Shown here piece by piece: positions 8,607-17,028 of a DNA stretch of 47,154 nt. The stretch covers positions 1 to 47,154 of the forward strand of contig CAIYBN010000011.1 of assembly GCA_903924465.1 (NCBI GenBank), written 5' to 3'. The notes under the pieces are model-generated. The model made no database searches and was not told the origin of the DNA. It was given only the letters and a program-made list of their open reading frames with translations. The position numbers were made by a program, and so were the translations under genes. Position 1 is the stretch's first letter; every line of letters starts with the position of its first letter. The DNA comes from an uncultured Myxococcales bacterium (GTDB taxonomy: Bacteria > Myxococcota_A > UBA9042).

Positions 8607-9002
8607 ATGCCGACGCAATTGCCGTTCTCGTTTCTGGGCGCGCTGCTGGGTGCACTCGCGGTGATCCTGGGCGCGTTTGGTGCGCATGCGCTCAAGGATC
8701 GCCTGACGCCGTATGAACTCGGCATTTTCGAGACCGCCGTCCGTTATCAATTCTACCATGTTTTCGCGTTGTTCAGCGTGGACGTGCTGGCGTGGTTGGC
8801 GCGCGGACACGGCTTGGGGTCCCTGCCCGAATTGCGCACCGCGGGCTGGGCGTTCGCGATCGGCATCGTGCTGTTCTCGGGCAGCCTCTATGCGATTGTC
8901 GCAACCGGCATGCGCAAGTTCGGCATGGTCACACCGTTCGGCGGCGTGGCGTTCATCGTGGGCTGGAGCTGCCTGGCGATGGCAGCGTGGAAGATCAGGT
9001 AG
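8607..9002 (+). CDS. DUF423 (YgdD-type) inner-membrane protein
   Basis: This 131-residue protein has four hydrophobic segments (about 8-27, 48-65, 75-100 and 108-127). It carries the DUF423 signature: a Gly-rich first helix ending GAFGAHALKDRL, then AVRYQFYHVFAL, then FSGSLYAI and TPFGGVAFIVGW. Length and motif order match the family exactly. The molecular function of DUF423 proteins is not established. GAGG lies six bases before the ATG. It starts 9 bp after the HAD-like phosphatase gene, so it may belong to the same transcript, and it converges with the gene on the opposite strand at 9007. Confidence 0.9.
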   Translation: MPTQLPFSFLGALLGALAVILGAFGAHALKDRLTPYELGIFETAVRYQFYHVFALFSVDVLAWLARGHGLGSLPELRTAGWAFAIGIVLFSGSLYAIVATGMRKFGMVTPFGGVAFIVGWSCLAMAAWKIR

Positions 9003-9006
9003 TCGC

Positions 9007-9474
9007 TCAGAACACCACGCCGACGGTCAACTGGCCAAATCCCGACAAGTCGCTGCCAACGCCCTGCAAGCCGAGATTCAAGCCGAGGTAGGGCAAGCCC
9101 AGCGACACGCGTGCGGCGCCAAAGACGCCGTAGACGCCGTTGAGTCCTACGTCCTTTTGCACGCCGCCGAACACGCCGCCGATGACGCGGAAGAAGGGCA
9201 CCGAGAAGAGCGAATAGCGCAGCTCGATGTTGGCAGCCGGCGAGAACGTCTTGAACGTGGGCAGGTCGAAACGCAGGCCGAAACCAAGTTTCGCCACGAC
9301 GTCGTCGATGCCCAATTCCAGCGTGCCGCCGTAGGAAGTGCCGGACTGACCGATGAAGCCGCCGTAGGTGTGCGTGCCGATGCCGCCGTAGAGCGCGCCG
9401 ATGCCGGGAATCGCGAACGCGGGCAGGGCGAGAAAGCTGGTCAAAAGGGCGCAGAGCAGGATGAGACGACGCAT
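9007..9474 (-). CDS. Small secreted or outer-membrane protein
   Basis: This 155-residue protein starts at the ATG at 9474, where GGAGG lies five bases upstream on the minus strand. The signal peptide is clear (MRRLILLCALLTSFLALPAFA). The mature part is Gly-rich with alternating hydrophobic residues (GALYGGIGTHTYGGFIGQSG, IELRYSLFSVPFFRVIGGVFGG) and ends in Phe (FGQLTVGVVF). This suggests a small eight-strand outer-membrane barrel. No known family is recognised. It lies 37 bp downstream of the pdxB-like gene in the same orientation. Confidence 0.75.
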   Translation of the reverse strand: MRRLILLCALLTSFLALPAFAIPGIGALYGGIGTHTYGGFIGQSGTSYGGTLELGIDDVVAKLGFGLRFDLPTFKTFSPAANIELRYSLFSVPFFRVIGGVFGGVQKDVGLNGVYGVFGAARVSLGLPYLGLNLGLQGVGSDLSGFGQLTVGVVF

Positions 9475-9511
9475 GGTGAACCTCCACAAACTCAGTACCA
9501 GAAGCGAACCG

Positions 9512-10525
9512 TCACCGCAAGAATTGTTCCAGGCGGCGATGGGCGTGGCGGATCGCCTCGAATTGCAACGGCGCTTTCTGCAAAGCTGAAGCCGCCGCAT
9601 CCAGGGCCGCGAAGGGCGACAGATCGACGTGATGGAGCTCGGCACACTGCCCAGCGATCGCGGTTTCCAGCGCACCCGGCGGTCGCATCCCCAGAGCGCT
9701 CCGCAAGCCCGTCACCGCGCGGTGCGCCACGCGCAGCTTGCCTTCGACGCTGTGTCCGGCGATGTGCGGCGTCACCAGGTCCGCCACGCGCAGCAGCTCC
9801 GGGAGCGGCGCGGGTTCGCCAACAAACGTATCCACGGCCAGCCCAGCCAGATGGCCAGACCGTCGCAGCGCTACGGCAGTAGCCTCCTCCACCACGCCAC
9901 CGCGGGCAGCGTTGAGCACGACGGCGCCCTGAAGTCGTTTCAGACGCGGACCATCGAGCAGGTTCGCCGTTGCGTGCGGCCCCGCCGTCACCTTGGGCAC
10001 GTGCAGCGTCACCGCGCCCCACGGACCTTGGCCAAGCGCCTCGTCGAGGGTCAGCGGCGTAAAATTCGGCTCGCGTTCGGCGCGCGGTGGATCACACAGC
10101 GTCACGTCCAACCCGTTCGCCGCCAGCAACTCCGCGACCGCCGTACCGACCGCGCCCACGCCGACAATCAGCACGCGGCGATGCTGCAGCGGCAGTCGCG
10201 TCAGCGCCCAGAGCACCCAATCGGCCACCGCCAGGGCATTGCCACCGTGACCGGTATGCAGTGACACCTGACGTTCAGAAATCGCCGCCAAATCAAGATG
10301 ATCAGTGCCGGACGACAGGGTCGCCAGCGCCCGGAGGTTGGGCAGTCCAGCGAGCGCATGCGCATCCACGCGCGTCGTCGTGCGCACCAGCAGCGCGTCC
10401 GCGTCCAGGTTTCCACGCAGGGCGCGCGGCGCAAACGGCAGGAACTCGAAATCCGCCAGCCAGGACAGCGGCAGCGATCGCGCCTCACCGGACAGCACGT
10501 GGGTATCGACCAGCAGCCGCCGCAT
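9512..10525 (-). CDS. pdxB: Erythronate-4-phosphate dehydrogenase (PdxB-type D-2-hydroxyacid dehydrogenase)
   Basis: This 337-residue NAD-dependent dehydrogenase would oxidise 4-phospho-D-erythronate in the DXP-dependent vitamin B6 pathway. It has the Rossmann motif VGVGAVGTAVAELL near 120, CDPPRAERE just after it, LHVPKVTAGPHAT, NAARGGVVEE with the catalytic-region Arg, and the PdxB-characteristic TPHIAGHSVEGKLR near 275 that carries the catalytic His. It is shorter than typical PdxB (about 380 residues): the C-terminal dimerisation domain is reduced to about 45 residues, with a conserved-looking FAAL.AA patch. Its ATG directly abuts the TAG stop of the EVE-domain gene, which indicates translational coupling. 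A generic 2-hydroxyacid dehydrogenase role cannot be excluded. Confidence 0.82.
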   Translation of the reverse strand: MRRLLVDTHVLSGEARSLPLSWLADFEFLPFAPRALRGNLDADALLVRTTTRVDAHALAGLPNLRALATLSSGTDHLDLAAISERQVSLHTGHGGNALAVADWVLWALTRLPLQHRRVLIVGVGAVGTAVAELLAANGLDVTLCDPPRAEREPNFTPLTLDEALGQGPWGAVTLHVPKVTAGPHATANLLDGPRLKRLQGAVVLNAARGGVVEEATAVALRRSGHLAGLAVDTFVGEPAPLPELLRVADLVTPHIAGHSVEGKLRVAHRAVTGLRSALGMRPPGALETAIAGQCAELHHVDLSPFAALDAAASALQKAPLQFEAIRHAHRRLEQFLR

Positions 10526-10957
10526 CTACTGCGGCTCCGGCGTCTGTGCGAGGTGCAACAGGTGCTGCCACTCGTCCGCGGTCAGGGCGACCACCGACAA
10601 GCGGTTCTCGCGGATCAACTTGATTTCCGCCAGCGGTCCACCCTTGGCCTGCTCCTCGCGGATGGTTTGCAGGGTCACAGGCTTGCGCAACGGTGCCATC
10701 GGCGCAACCTGCACGGCCGACCAGCGCACGTCGTCGGTCGTCGGATCCGGGAATGCCGTCCGGACCACGCGGGCGATGCCGACCGCTTCCTTTCCGACAT
10801 TGGAATGGTAAATCAGAATGCGATCGCCGATTTCCATGGCCCGCATGTTGTTGCGCGCCGTGTAGTTGCGCACACCATCCCAAGTCGCCACGCCGTCGCG
10901 CACGAGATCCTGCCAGGAAAACGTGTCGGGTTCTGTCTTCATCAACCAGTAACGCAT
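10526..10957 (-). CDS. EVE-domain protein (THYN1-like)
   Basis: This 143-residue protein consists of a single EVE domain. It starts MRYWLMKTEPDTFSWQDL, followed by TWDGVRN, the RNNMRAMEIGDRILIYHSN strand pair, VGIARVV and a C-terminal LTADEWQHLL helix. EVE domains are PUA-like folds that bind modified bases in RNA or DNA. GGGAGA lies just before the chosen ATG at 10957; an upstream in-frame extension looks non-coding. The stop codon touches the start of pdxB, so the two are co-expressed. The substrate base is not known. Confidence 0.88.
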   Translation of the reverse strand: MRYWLMKTEPDTFSWQDLVRDGVATWDGVRNYTARNNMRAMEIGDRILIYHSNVGKEAVGIARVVRTAFPDPTTDDVRWSAVQVAPMAPLRKPVTLQTIREEQAKGGPLAEIKLIRENRLSVVALTADEWQHLLHLAQTPEPQ

Positions 10958-11072
10958 GGCTCTCCCGAAGCGCCGCAACAGCGCATTGACCGTACGGCGT
11001 GGCCGCGCCGCGCGCAAGTGGGTTGCGTGTTTCGCTGTGTAACCTCTCAAAAATCATGCGAAAAATCAGTGA

Positions 11073-11101
11073 TTGCGGCCGGGCAGAGAAGCCGTTATCC
11101 T
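11073..11101 (+). promoter_or_regulatory. Candidate sigma70-like promoter for the IgGFc-binding lipoprotein gene
   Basis: TTGCGG at 11073-11078 and TATCCT at 11096-11101 are separated by 17 bases, matching four positions of each consensus hexamer. They lie in the 185-bp divergent gap between the EVE-domain gene and the lipoprotein gene, about 40 bp before its start codon. This was found by eye only. Confidence 0.35.
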
Positions 11102-11142
11102 GACCACTTGGGTCTTGACTGCCCGGACTGACAGGATTGTCG

Positions 11143-13542
11143 ATGCGCTTTTACCCCTTCCTCGCGCCGCGCGCGGCTCTGATTTGCCTGGCCTGCAGCG
11201 CTGCAATCGCGGCGTGCAGCAGCAGCAATGGCAGCGGGGGCCCGGGCTATGCGCTGCCAGACATCAAGACCGGCATCGGCAAAGGCGACGGCGAAGGTCT
11301 CGGCAGCGACGGCGTGACCATCGGCACGGACGGCGACGTCATTGTGCTCAACGACAGCTGCGCCGATCCACAGAACTGCTTGCCGGACGGCACCGATGGC
11401 AATCCAGACCAGGACACGACCTCGGGCAGCGATGCGACAACTGCCGACAACGGCGTCAGCTACACCGGACCGGCGTGCACCAAGAATTCGGTTTGCACCG
11501 ATCTGGCCGACACGCCGTATTGCGCGATTACGCTCAACCAGTGCGTCCAGTGCCTGTTCGATACCAATTGCACGAACCCGTTGAAATGCGTGGATTTTCA
11601 GTGCAAGATGATTTCCTGCACGCCGGGCGAGAAGAAATGCAACGGCTTGTTCCTCGACATCTGCAACGCCACCGGCGACGCGTTTGACGAGCAGGTTTGC
11701 CCGGACGCCAAGCCTTTTTGCCTCGGCGACGATTGTCGCGTTTGCGACGCCGGCAAGCCGTACTGCGCCAAATCGGATCCGTCGGTCGTGGATTACGACG
11801 TCCTGATGAATTGCAGCGCCGACGGCAACTCCGCCACGGTCACGCAGCAGTGTCCCAGCGGCCAAAAGTGCCTCAACAACGCGTGCATGGTCTGCGTGCC
11901 CGGCTCCAAGGCCTGCGAAAACGGCCGCGCGGTCGAGTGCAAGGACGACGGCTCGGGCTGGTCCGTGACCAACGATTGCGTGGCCAACGGCTGGGCGTGC
12001 GTCGGCGGTTTGTGCACGGATCCGTGCGCGGGCGACATCAAGGCAAACACCAACGTCGGCTGCGACTATTTCGCCGTCGATCTGGACAATGTCTACATCC
12101 CCGACGGCAAGGGCGGCTACTTCGATGCCCAGAACGCCCAGTTTTCCGTCATCATTTCCAACACCAAGCCCGCACCGGCGACGGTTACCGTGCTCGCGAC
12201 CGACACCGCGGGTTTGCAACACGAGTCCAAGTACACGGTGCAAGCCAATGGCTTGAAAATCCTCAATCTTCCTGACCCGCTGTGGAAGATCAAGCCGCTC
12301 AATCAGGACGGTACGGCGATCAGCAAGAACGTGTACCGCATCAAGTCGAACCAGCCGATTGTCGCCTATCAGTTCAATCCGCTGCAGGACGTCGGCGTGT
12401 TTTCCAACGATGCGTCGCTGCTTTTGCCGTCCAATGGCTTGGGCCAGGAATATTGGGTGATGACGCGCGAGCAGTCGGTGGATGCGCTGAAGAGCTATTT
12501 CACCGTGGTCGCGACGTCCGGTGGCACGCAGAAGACGCATGTGACGATGGTCCTGTCCGCGCCGAGTGTCGCGGGGACGAATTTGCCGGCCAAGAATGCC
12601 GGCGACACGATGGAAGTCGACTTGGCCGAAGGCGAAGTGCTGAACGTGGAGAGCAACAAGATTGGCTCGGACATGACTGGGACGTGGATCAAATCCGACC
12701 GGCCCGTCGCAGTCTTCGGCGGCTCGGAGGCGTCGAACTCGCCCAACACCGACCATTGCGTCAACGGAACTTGCGAATATCAAGGCTGGGCGTGCAAGAG
12801 CAACGCGGACTGCCCGGCGACGTGCTGCAGCGACCACATGGAAGAGCAGCTCTTCCCGATTTCCTCGTGGGGCACGACGTACCTGGCGACCAAAGTGCAG
12901 AAGCGCGGCATTGAGAAAGATGCGTGGCGCATCCTGGCGGCGACCGACGGCACGAACGTGACGACGGACCCACCGCAGGCGACGATTCCGGTGCTGAATC
13001 AAGGGCAGTGGTTCGAATTCGAGTCGGATCAGGACTTTGTCATCAAGGCGGACAAGCCGGTGATGATCGGCCAATTCATGGCGGCGTCGTTTGCGCCGAA
13101 TCCCAATTCCGACACGTGCACGGGCACCGCGGTGGGGCAGAAAGTCTGTGCGTTCACCTGGAACGTCAAGGATTATCCGTGGACGTGCAGCAAGAACGCC
13201 GATTGTCCGAATCTGGCCGAACCCGGCGACGCGATGATTGGCGATCCTGACTTTTCGCTGTCCGTGTCGACCGAGCGCTTCCTGGATGACTACGTGTTTC
13301 TCGTGCCCAGCAATTACAAAGCCAATTACATCAACGTGATGGGCCCCACCGGCACGACCGTGAAACTCGACGGCACCGCGCTCACGGGCTTCACCGAATT
13401 CGTGCCGGGCTGGTCGGTGCTGCGGACTTCCATCGCGCCGGGCGCGCATGCGCTCAAATCCAGCCAGAAAGTCGGCCTGCTGGTCTACGGTTGGGCGGAT
13501 TTCGTGAGCTACAGCTATCCAGGCGGCGCGGCGCTGAAGTAG
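11143..13542 (+). CDS. Cys-rich lipoprotein with IgGFc-binding-type domain
   Basis: This 799-residue predicted lipoprotein starts at the ATG at 11143, six bases after AGGA. The lipobox is IAAC near residue 23, followed by SSS and a disordered Gly/Asp-rich tether. Residues 110-300 form a Cys-rich region with about 25 cysteines in CxxC and CxxxxxC patterns. From about 305 to the end the sequence follows the bacterial IgGFc-binding N-terminal domain pattern: GCDYFAVDLDN, FSVIISNTKPAPATV, YRIKSNQPIVAYQFNP, SNDASLLLPSNGLG and the late WSVLRTSIAPGAH with a final VGLLVYGWADFVSYSYPGG. Secreted proteins of this type are common in predatory or surface-active deltaproteobacteria. The ligand is unknown. 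It converges with the SDR gene after three bases. Confidence 0.85.
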   Translation: MRFYPFLAPRAALICLACSAAIAACSSSNGSGGPGYALPDIKTGIGKGDGEGLGSDGVTIGTDGDVIVLNDSCADPQNCLPDGTDGNPDQDTTSGSDATTADNGVSYTGPACTKNSVCTDLADTPYCAITLNQCVQCLFDTNCTNPLKCVDFQCKMISCTPGEKKCNGLFLDICNATGDAFDEQVCPDAKPFCLGDDCRVCDAGKPYCAKSDPSVVDYDVLMNCSADGNSATVTQQCPSGQKCLNNACMVCVPGSKACENGRAVECKDDGSGWSVTNDCVANGWACVGGLCTDPCAGDIKANTNVGCDYFAVDLDNVYIPDGKGGYFDAQNAQFSVIISNTKPAPATVTVLATDTAGLQHESKYTVQANGLKILNLPDPLWKIKPLNQDGTAISKNVYRIKSNQPIVAYQFNPLQDVGVFSNDASLLLPSNGLGQEYWVMTREQSVDALKSYFTVVATSGGTQKTHVTMVLSAPSVAGTNLPAKNAGDTMEVDLAEGEVLNVESNKIGSDMTGTWIKSDRPVAVFGGSEASNSPNTDHCVNGTCEYQGWACKSNADCPATCCSDHMEEQLFPISSWGTTYLATKVQKRGIEKDAWRILAATDGTNVTTDPPQATIPVLNQGQWFEFESDQDFVIKADKPVMIGQFMAASFAPNPNSDTCTGTAVGQKVCAFTWNVKDYPWTCSKNADCPNLAEPGDAMIGDPDFSLSVSTERFLDDYVFLVPSNYKANYINVMGPTGTTVKLDGTALTGFTEFVPGWSVLRTSIAPGAHALKSSQKVGLLVYGWADFVSYSYPGGAALK

Positions 13543-13545
13543 GCG

Positions 13546-14241
13546 CTACTGCAGGTGTTCGGACAGCACGGTCTGCCCGGCTTGAACCGGATCCAGCGCG
13601 AGTCGCACCAAGGCGTTTGCCAAGCGCGTGTCCGTGGTCGAACGGTAGCGATCGCGCAGTGTTGTCGCGCCGAACGCTCCGAGCAGGCTGAGGAATCCAT
13701 CCGCGGCTTTTCCGGCGAACGCTTCGCTCGGTCGCGCCTCGTCGCGTTGACCGGTGATGATGCTGGGCCGCGCGATGGTAAACGGCACGCCTGAGGCGCG
13801 CACGGCTTCCTCGGCCTTCCAGCGCCATTGCAGGTAGGCACCTTGGGCCCGCGGCCCGGCGCCCAGCGACGACAGGTAAACGAACCGCGTGACACAACCG
13901 GCCGTCGCGCTCGCTTCGGCCAGCAGCTTCGGCAGCGCGTAGTCCACCGCTTCGTAGCTGTTCTGGGCCTGGCCCTGCGCCTTCATCCGCGTTCGGGTCG
14001 TGCCGATGCAGCAGAAGACCAACGTGACGCCGCGCCTTTGCAGCGTGTCCGCGAGCGCGTCTGCCTGCCACGGCGTCGTATCGACTTCCACCGCCAGTCC
14101 GCCGAAATGCTCCTGCCAGCGGGACAATTCCCGCGAATCCGGTCGCACGTGCGCCACCGTCTGGATGCCGCGCTGACGCAGCTCCGCCACGACCGCTTTG
14201 CCGGTAAACCCCGTCGCACCTGCCACAAATGCCGCCGTCAT
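13546..14241 (-). CDS. NAD(P)-binding atypical SDR (TIP30/NmrA-like)
   Basis: This 231-residue protein has an N-terminal nucleotide-binding motif GATGFTGKAVV at residues 8-18, then VTLVFCCIGTTRTR, RFVYLSSLGAG and FTIARPSIITG. These are hallmarks of atypical short-chain dehydrogenases such as TIP30/HTATIP2 and the NmrA group. The Tyr of the usual YxxxK pair is followed by an irregular spacing (YLQWRWK), so catalysis is uncertain and a regulatory redox-sensing role is possible. It is the last gene of a minus-strand cluster, nine bases after the membrane protein gene. Confidence 0.8.
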   Translation of the reverse strand: MTAAFVAGATGFTGKAVVAELRQRGIQTVAHVRPDSRELSRWQEHFGGLAVEVDTTPWQADALADTLQRRGVTLVFCCIGTTRTRMKAQGQAQNSYEAVDYALPKLLAEASATAGCVTRFVYLSSLGAGPRAQGAYLQWRWKAEEAVRASGVPFTIARPSIITGQRDEARPSEAFAGKAADGFLSLLGAFGATTLRDRYRSTTDTRLANALVRLALDPVQAGQTVLSEHLQ

Positions 14242-14250
14242 CGGAAACTC

Positions 14251-15846
14251 CTATTTTTCGCACACATCGAGCACACTTGGCACATCGGTCGGACTGGGTT
14301 GCCCTGGCGGACCTTGCAGGCGCACCGGCCAACGCGCCATCGCCAGCCACTGCGGATACTTGCCATAGAACGCGCAGACTTCTTGCACGTTGTCGGCAAA
14401 GTCCTTGTCGCGCCTCAAGATCACAACCGCTGTGTCGTCCACCCACGCCAGAACGAACTGCTGCGGATTCAGCGGCCGGATGCGCAGCCAATCGGCGCTG
14501 CGCTGCATCATCACCGCGATGTGATTGTCCTGGAGCAACCCTTCCGCCTCCGGCTTGTGCGCCTGAATGGCCTGACTGTCCAGCGCCCACTGCCGGCCCG
14601 CCATGAGCATGCGGCCGTCCGTGGAAGGCTGCACGGCGCCGTTGGACCACCAGGCGAGCCAGCCACCCCACGGGTCGGGGTTGAAGAGGCGCCCGCGCAA
14701 CGGCGTGCTGATGAGGAATTGGCTGGCCGCGATCGGAAAATTGCCACGCACCCAGTCATTGGCCGGCCAGACCTCGGGCACGCGGCCGACTGTCCACCAC
14801 ACGCTGGCGGCGATCGCGCAGGCAACCACCGTCTGGACAGTCGCCGGGATCGCGATGCGCGCACGGCCGGCCACAAAGAGCAACGGCAGCCAAGTGAAGA
14901 ACGTCATGCGCCGCGTGTGCAGGCTTTCGATGGCGGCGAGCATGGCTGGCAGAAAGCTGGGAAAAGGCGAGTTGCCTGGACGTTTGCGCCACAGCGCCAC
15001 CAGCGGCACCGCCAGCAGCAACAGCAGCAGGATGATCGGAATCCACGGCTGGACATGCCAGATGTCCGGCGCCCAGGTCGGCGCCCATTCGTCGACCAGG
15101 CCTTCGGCTACCTTGGGCGAACGCAGCGCATACGGCAGCAATCGCCAACCGCAGGGTTGCAGCAGCACCGCGATGCCGGCGATCAAGGTGCGCACCAGCC
15201 ACTCGCGTTCCAGCACCGGCCGGCCGTCGCGCCAGTTGTGCCAGCACAGGCTCAGCGTGTGCAAACCGAGAAACGCGGGCGCGACGAGCTGCGACGAGTG
15301 GACCTGCGCCCACACCACCAGCAGTGAGCTGTAGACGAGCCAGCGGCGGTGCGACCAGGGCCCCGGCTGGCCCGCCACGACGCCCAGCGTCACCAGCGCG
15401 AACACCCAGCCGAGCACATGCGGGCGCGCGGCGGCATGCGGCTGCGTGACGAGCCACCACAGCGCTGTTCCCGCCAGTGCCGTCGACCACCGTTGACTCG
15501 CCCGATGCAGCAACTGCGCCACCAGCGCGGCAGCGGCCGTGATGAGCAGACCGCGCAACAGCCGTAGTCCAGCGAAACCAAACAGTTGTGTCACGCCTGC
15601 CAGCACCACTTGCGCCAGCCATTCGTGCTGCATGTCGCCGCCGCGATCGTTCCAAATCAGCGGATCGGGCGTCGGCAACAAAGTGCCGTGCTGCAGCATC
15701 CAGCGGCCAATCGCCAGGTGCATCCACTCGTCGCCTTCTTTGAGCGGTCCGAGGTTGCGCGCCAGCACGGCCACGCACAGCGCCCACACGCCCAGACGGG
15801 ATAGTCGCTCCTGCCACGAAAGTTCAGTCGTGTCAGCTGATTGCAC
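14251..15846 (-). CDS. Polytopic GT-C-like membrane protein
   Basis: This is a 531-residue membrane protein with about nine to ten hydrophobic spans between residues 15 and 390, followed by a soluble C-terminal domain of about 140 residues. Near the N-terminus, EGDEWMHLAIGRWMLQHG and PDPLIW form the first-loop acidic motif typical of GT-C-fold sugar transferases. The segment NPDPWGGWLAWW followed by TDGR matches a conserved motif in bacterial proteins of this kind. The GTG at 15846 is preceded by GGAG five bases upstream and overlaps the CoA-transferase stop by 14 bases. An ATG at 15879 is an alternative. The likely activity is transfer of a sugar from a lipid carrier, but no donor or acceptor can be named. 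Confidence 0.7.
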   Translation of the reverse strand: MQSADTTELSWQERLSRLGVWALCVAVLARNLGPLKEGDEWMHLAIGRWMLQHGTLLPTPDPLIWNDRGGDMQHEWLAQVVLAGVTQLFGFAGLRLLRGLLITAAAALVAQLLHRASQRWSTALAGTALWWLVTQPHAAARPHVLGWVFALVTLGVVAGQPGPWSHRRWLVYSSLLVVWAQVHSSQLVAPAFLGLHTLSLCWHNWRDGRPVLEREWLVRTLIAGIAVLLQPCGWRLLPYALRSPKVAEGLVDEWAPTWAPDIWHVQPWIPIILLLLLLAVPLVALWRKRPGNSPFPSFLPAMLAAIESLHTRRMTFFTWLPLLFVAGRARIAIPATVQTVVACAIAASVWWTVGRVPEVWPANDWVRGNFPIAASQFLISTPLRGRLFNPDPWGGWLAWWSNGAVQPSTDGRMLMAGRQWALDSQAIQAHKPEAEGLLQDNHIAVMMQRSADWLRIRPLNPQQFVLAWVDDTAVVILRRDKDFADNVQEVCAFYGKYPQWLAMARWPVRLQGPPGQPSPTDVPSVLDVCEK

Positions 15847-17014
15847 CGGCACTCCGCAGCGCAGCGATGGCAGCGGCATCGTAGCCGGCATCCGCGAGAA
15901 CGGTGTCCGTGTCATGGCCGGATTCAACGGAGGTGCGCGTATAAGCCGCGGGCGTCGCAGAGAACTGCACTGGTGACGCCACCTGATGGTGTACCGCGCC
16001 CGTTTCGTCCGGGACTTCAACGACCATGCCGCGTGCCGCAAACTGCGGATGATGCACGGCTTCCGTCGGGGTCAACACCGGTTCCACGCAGCAAAGTACG
16101 TCGGCAAAGACTTCCTGCCACTCCGCCTGCGTGCGCCGCGCCAGGATCGCCGCCACTTTGCCTTTCAACTGGACAATTTCCGCGGTCGTCCCGGCCGGCT
16201 CCAGCTCCAATTCCGGCGCACCGACCGCGGCGCAGAACATGGACCAAAACTTCGGTTCCAGCGCGCCCATCGCCAGGTAACGACCGTCGGCGGTGGCGTA
16301 GTAGTCGTACACGCCGCCACCGTTCAACGGTTCGCTCGCCGGTCCAGCGTCGTGATTGGCTGCCAGTGCCGCGGAAACACTCAACATATTCATCCACAGG
16401 GCGCCATCGGCCATGGAGACATCGACCATTTGCCCTTCGCCGGTGCGCTGGCGGTGGATGACGGCGGCCAGGATCCCGGCGACGGCGCCAAAAGTGCCGC
16501 CGCCAAAGTCACCTTGCAGCGCAGCGTTCGGCGTTGGACCTTGCCCGGGCCGGCCGGTGTGATGCGCCACGCCTGCGGTCGCCAGGAAATCAATGTCATG
16601 ACCGGGACGATCGCGCCAAGGTCCCGTTTGCCCATAGCTGCTGATCGCGCACCAAATCAACCCGGGCTGCACCGTTCGCAACGCCTCGAATCCCAAGCCC
16701 AAACGCTCCAGCACGCCGGGGCGGAACTGTTCGACAAGAATGTCGTACTCCGTCAGGAGGGTGCGGATCACGTCCAGCGCGCCGGGGGCTTTCAGGTTCA
16801 GCGAGATCGACCGCTTGTTGCGGTTCACCGCCCGCCAGGCAGCACCTTTGTCGCCGGCATCGAACGGTGGCATCCAACGCAACAGGTCGGGACGGTCGGG
16901 CGCTTCCACGCGCAGCACGTCGGCGCCGTTGTCCGCCAACCACTGCGTCGCCAGCGGTCCCGGGTAAAGCGCAGTGAAATCGAGGATTTTCAGACCTGCC
17001 AGCGCGCCGGGCAT
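15833..17014 (-). CDS. CaiB/BaiF (family III) CoA-transferase or alpha-methylacyl-CoA racemase
   Basis: This 393-residue enzyme starts at MPGALAGLKILDF. It shows the family landmarks: PGPLATQWLADNGADVLRVE, NRNKRSISLNLK, GVLERLGLG, the PGHDIDFLATAG segment carrying the catalytic Asp, QGDFGGGTF, GEGQMVDVSMADG and a C-terminal PQFAARGMV. Family members move CoA between carboxylic acids or racemise 2-methylacyl-CoA; the HDID segment is compatible with either. The best guess is branched-chain or methyl-branched fatty acid metabolism. It lies 14 bp after the lipoprotein gene and overlaps the next gene, so it is inside a four-gene transcript. Confidence 0.9.
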   Translation of the reverse strand: MPGALAGLKILDFTALYPGPLATQWLADNGADVLRVEAPDRPDLLRWMPPFDAGDKGAAWRAVNRNKRSISLNLKAPGALDVIRTLLTEYDILVEQFRPGVLERLGLGFEALRTVQPGLIWCAISSYGQTGPWRDRPGHDIDFLATAGVAHHTGRPGQGPTPNAALQGDFGGGTFGAVAGILAAVIHRQRTGEGQMVDVSMADGALWMNMLSVSAALAANHDAGPASEPLNGGGVYDYYATADGRYLAMGALEPKFWSMFCAAVGAPELELEPAGTTAEIVQLKGKVAAILARRTQAEWQEVFADVLCCVEPVLTPTEAVHHPQFAARGMVVEVPDETGAVHHQVASPVQFSATPAAYTRTSVESGHDTDTVLADAGYDAAAIAALRSAGAIS

Positions 17015-17028
17015 TCGCTTGAACCTGC

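Noticed and set aside
11095..13449. A 784-codon antisense open frame opposite the IgGFc-binding lipoprotein gene
   Set aside because: The sense frame has a lipobox, ribosome-binding site and domain matches; the antisense frame has none and is explained by codon bias.
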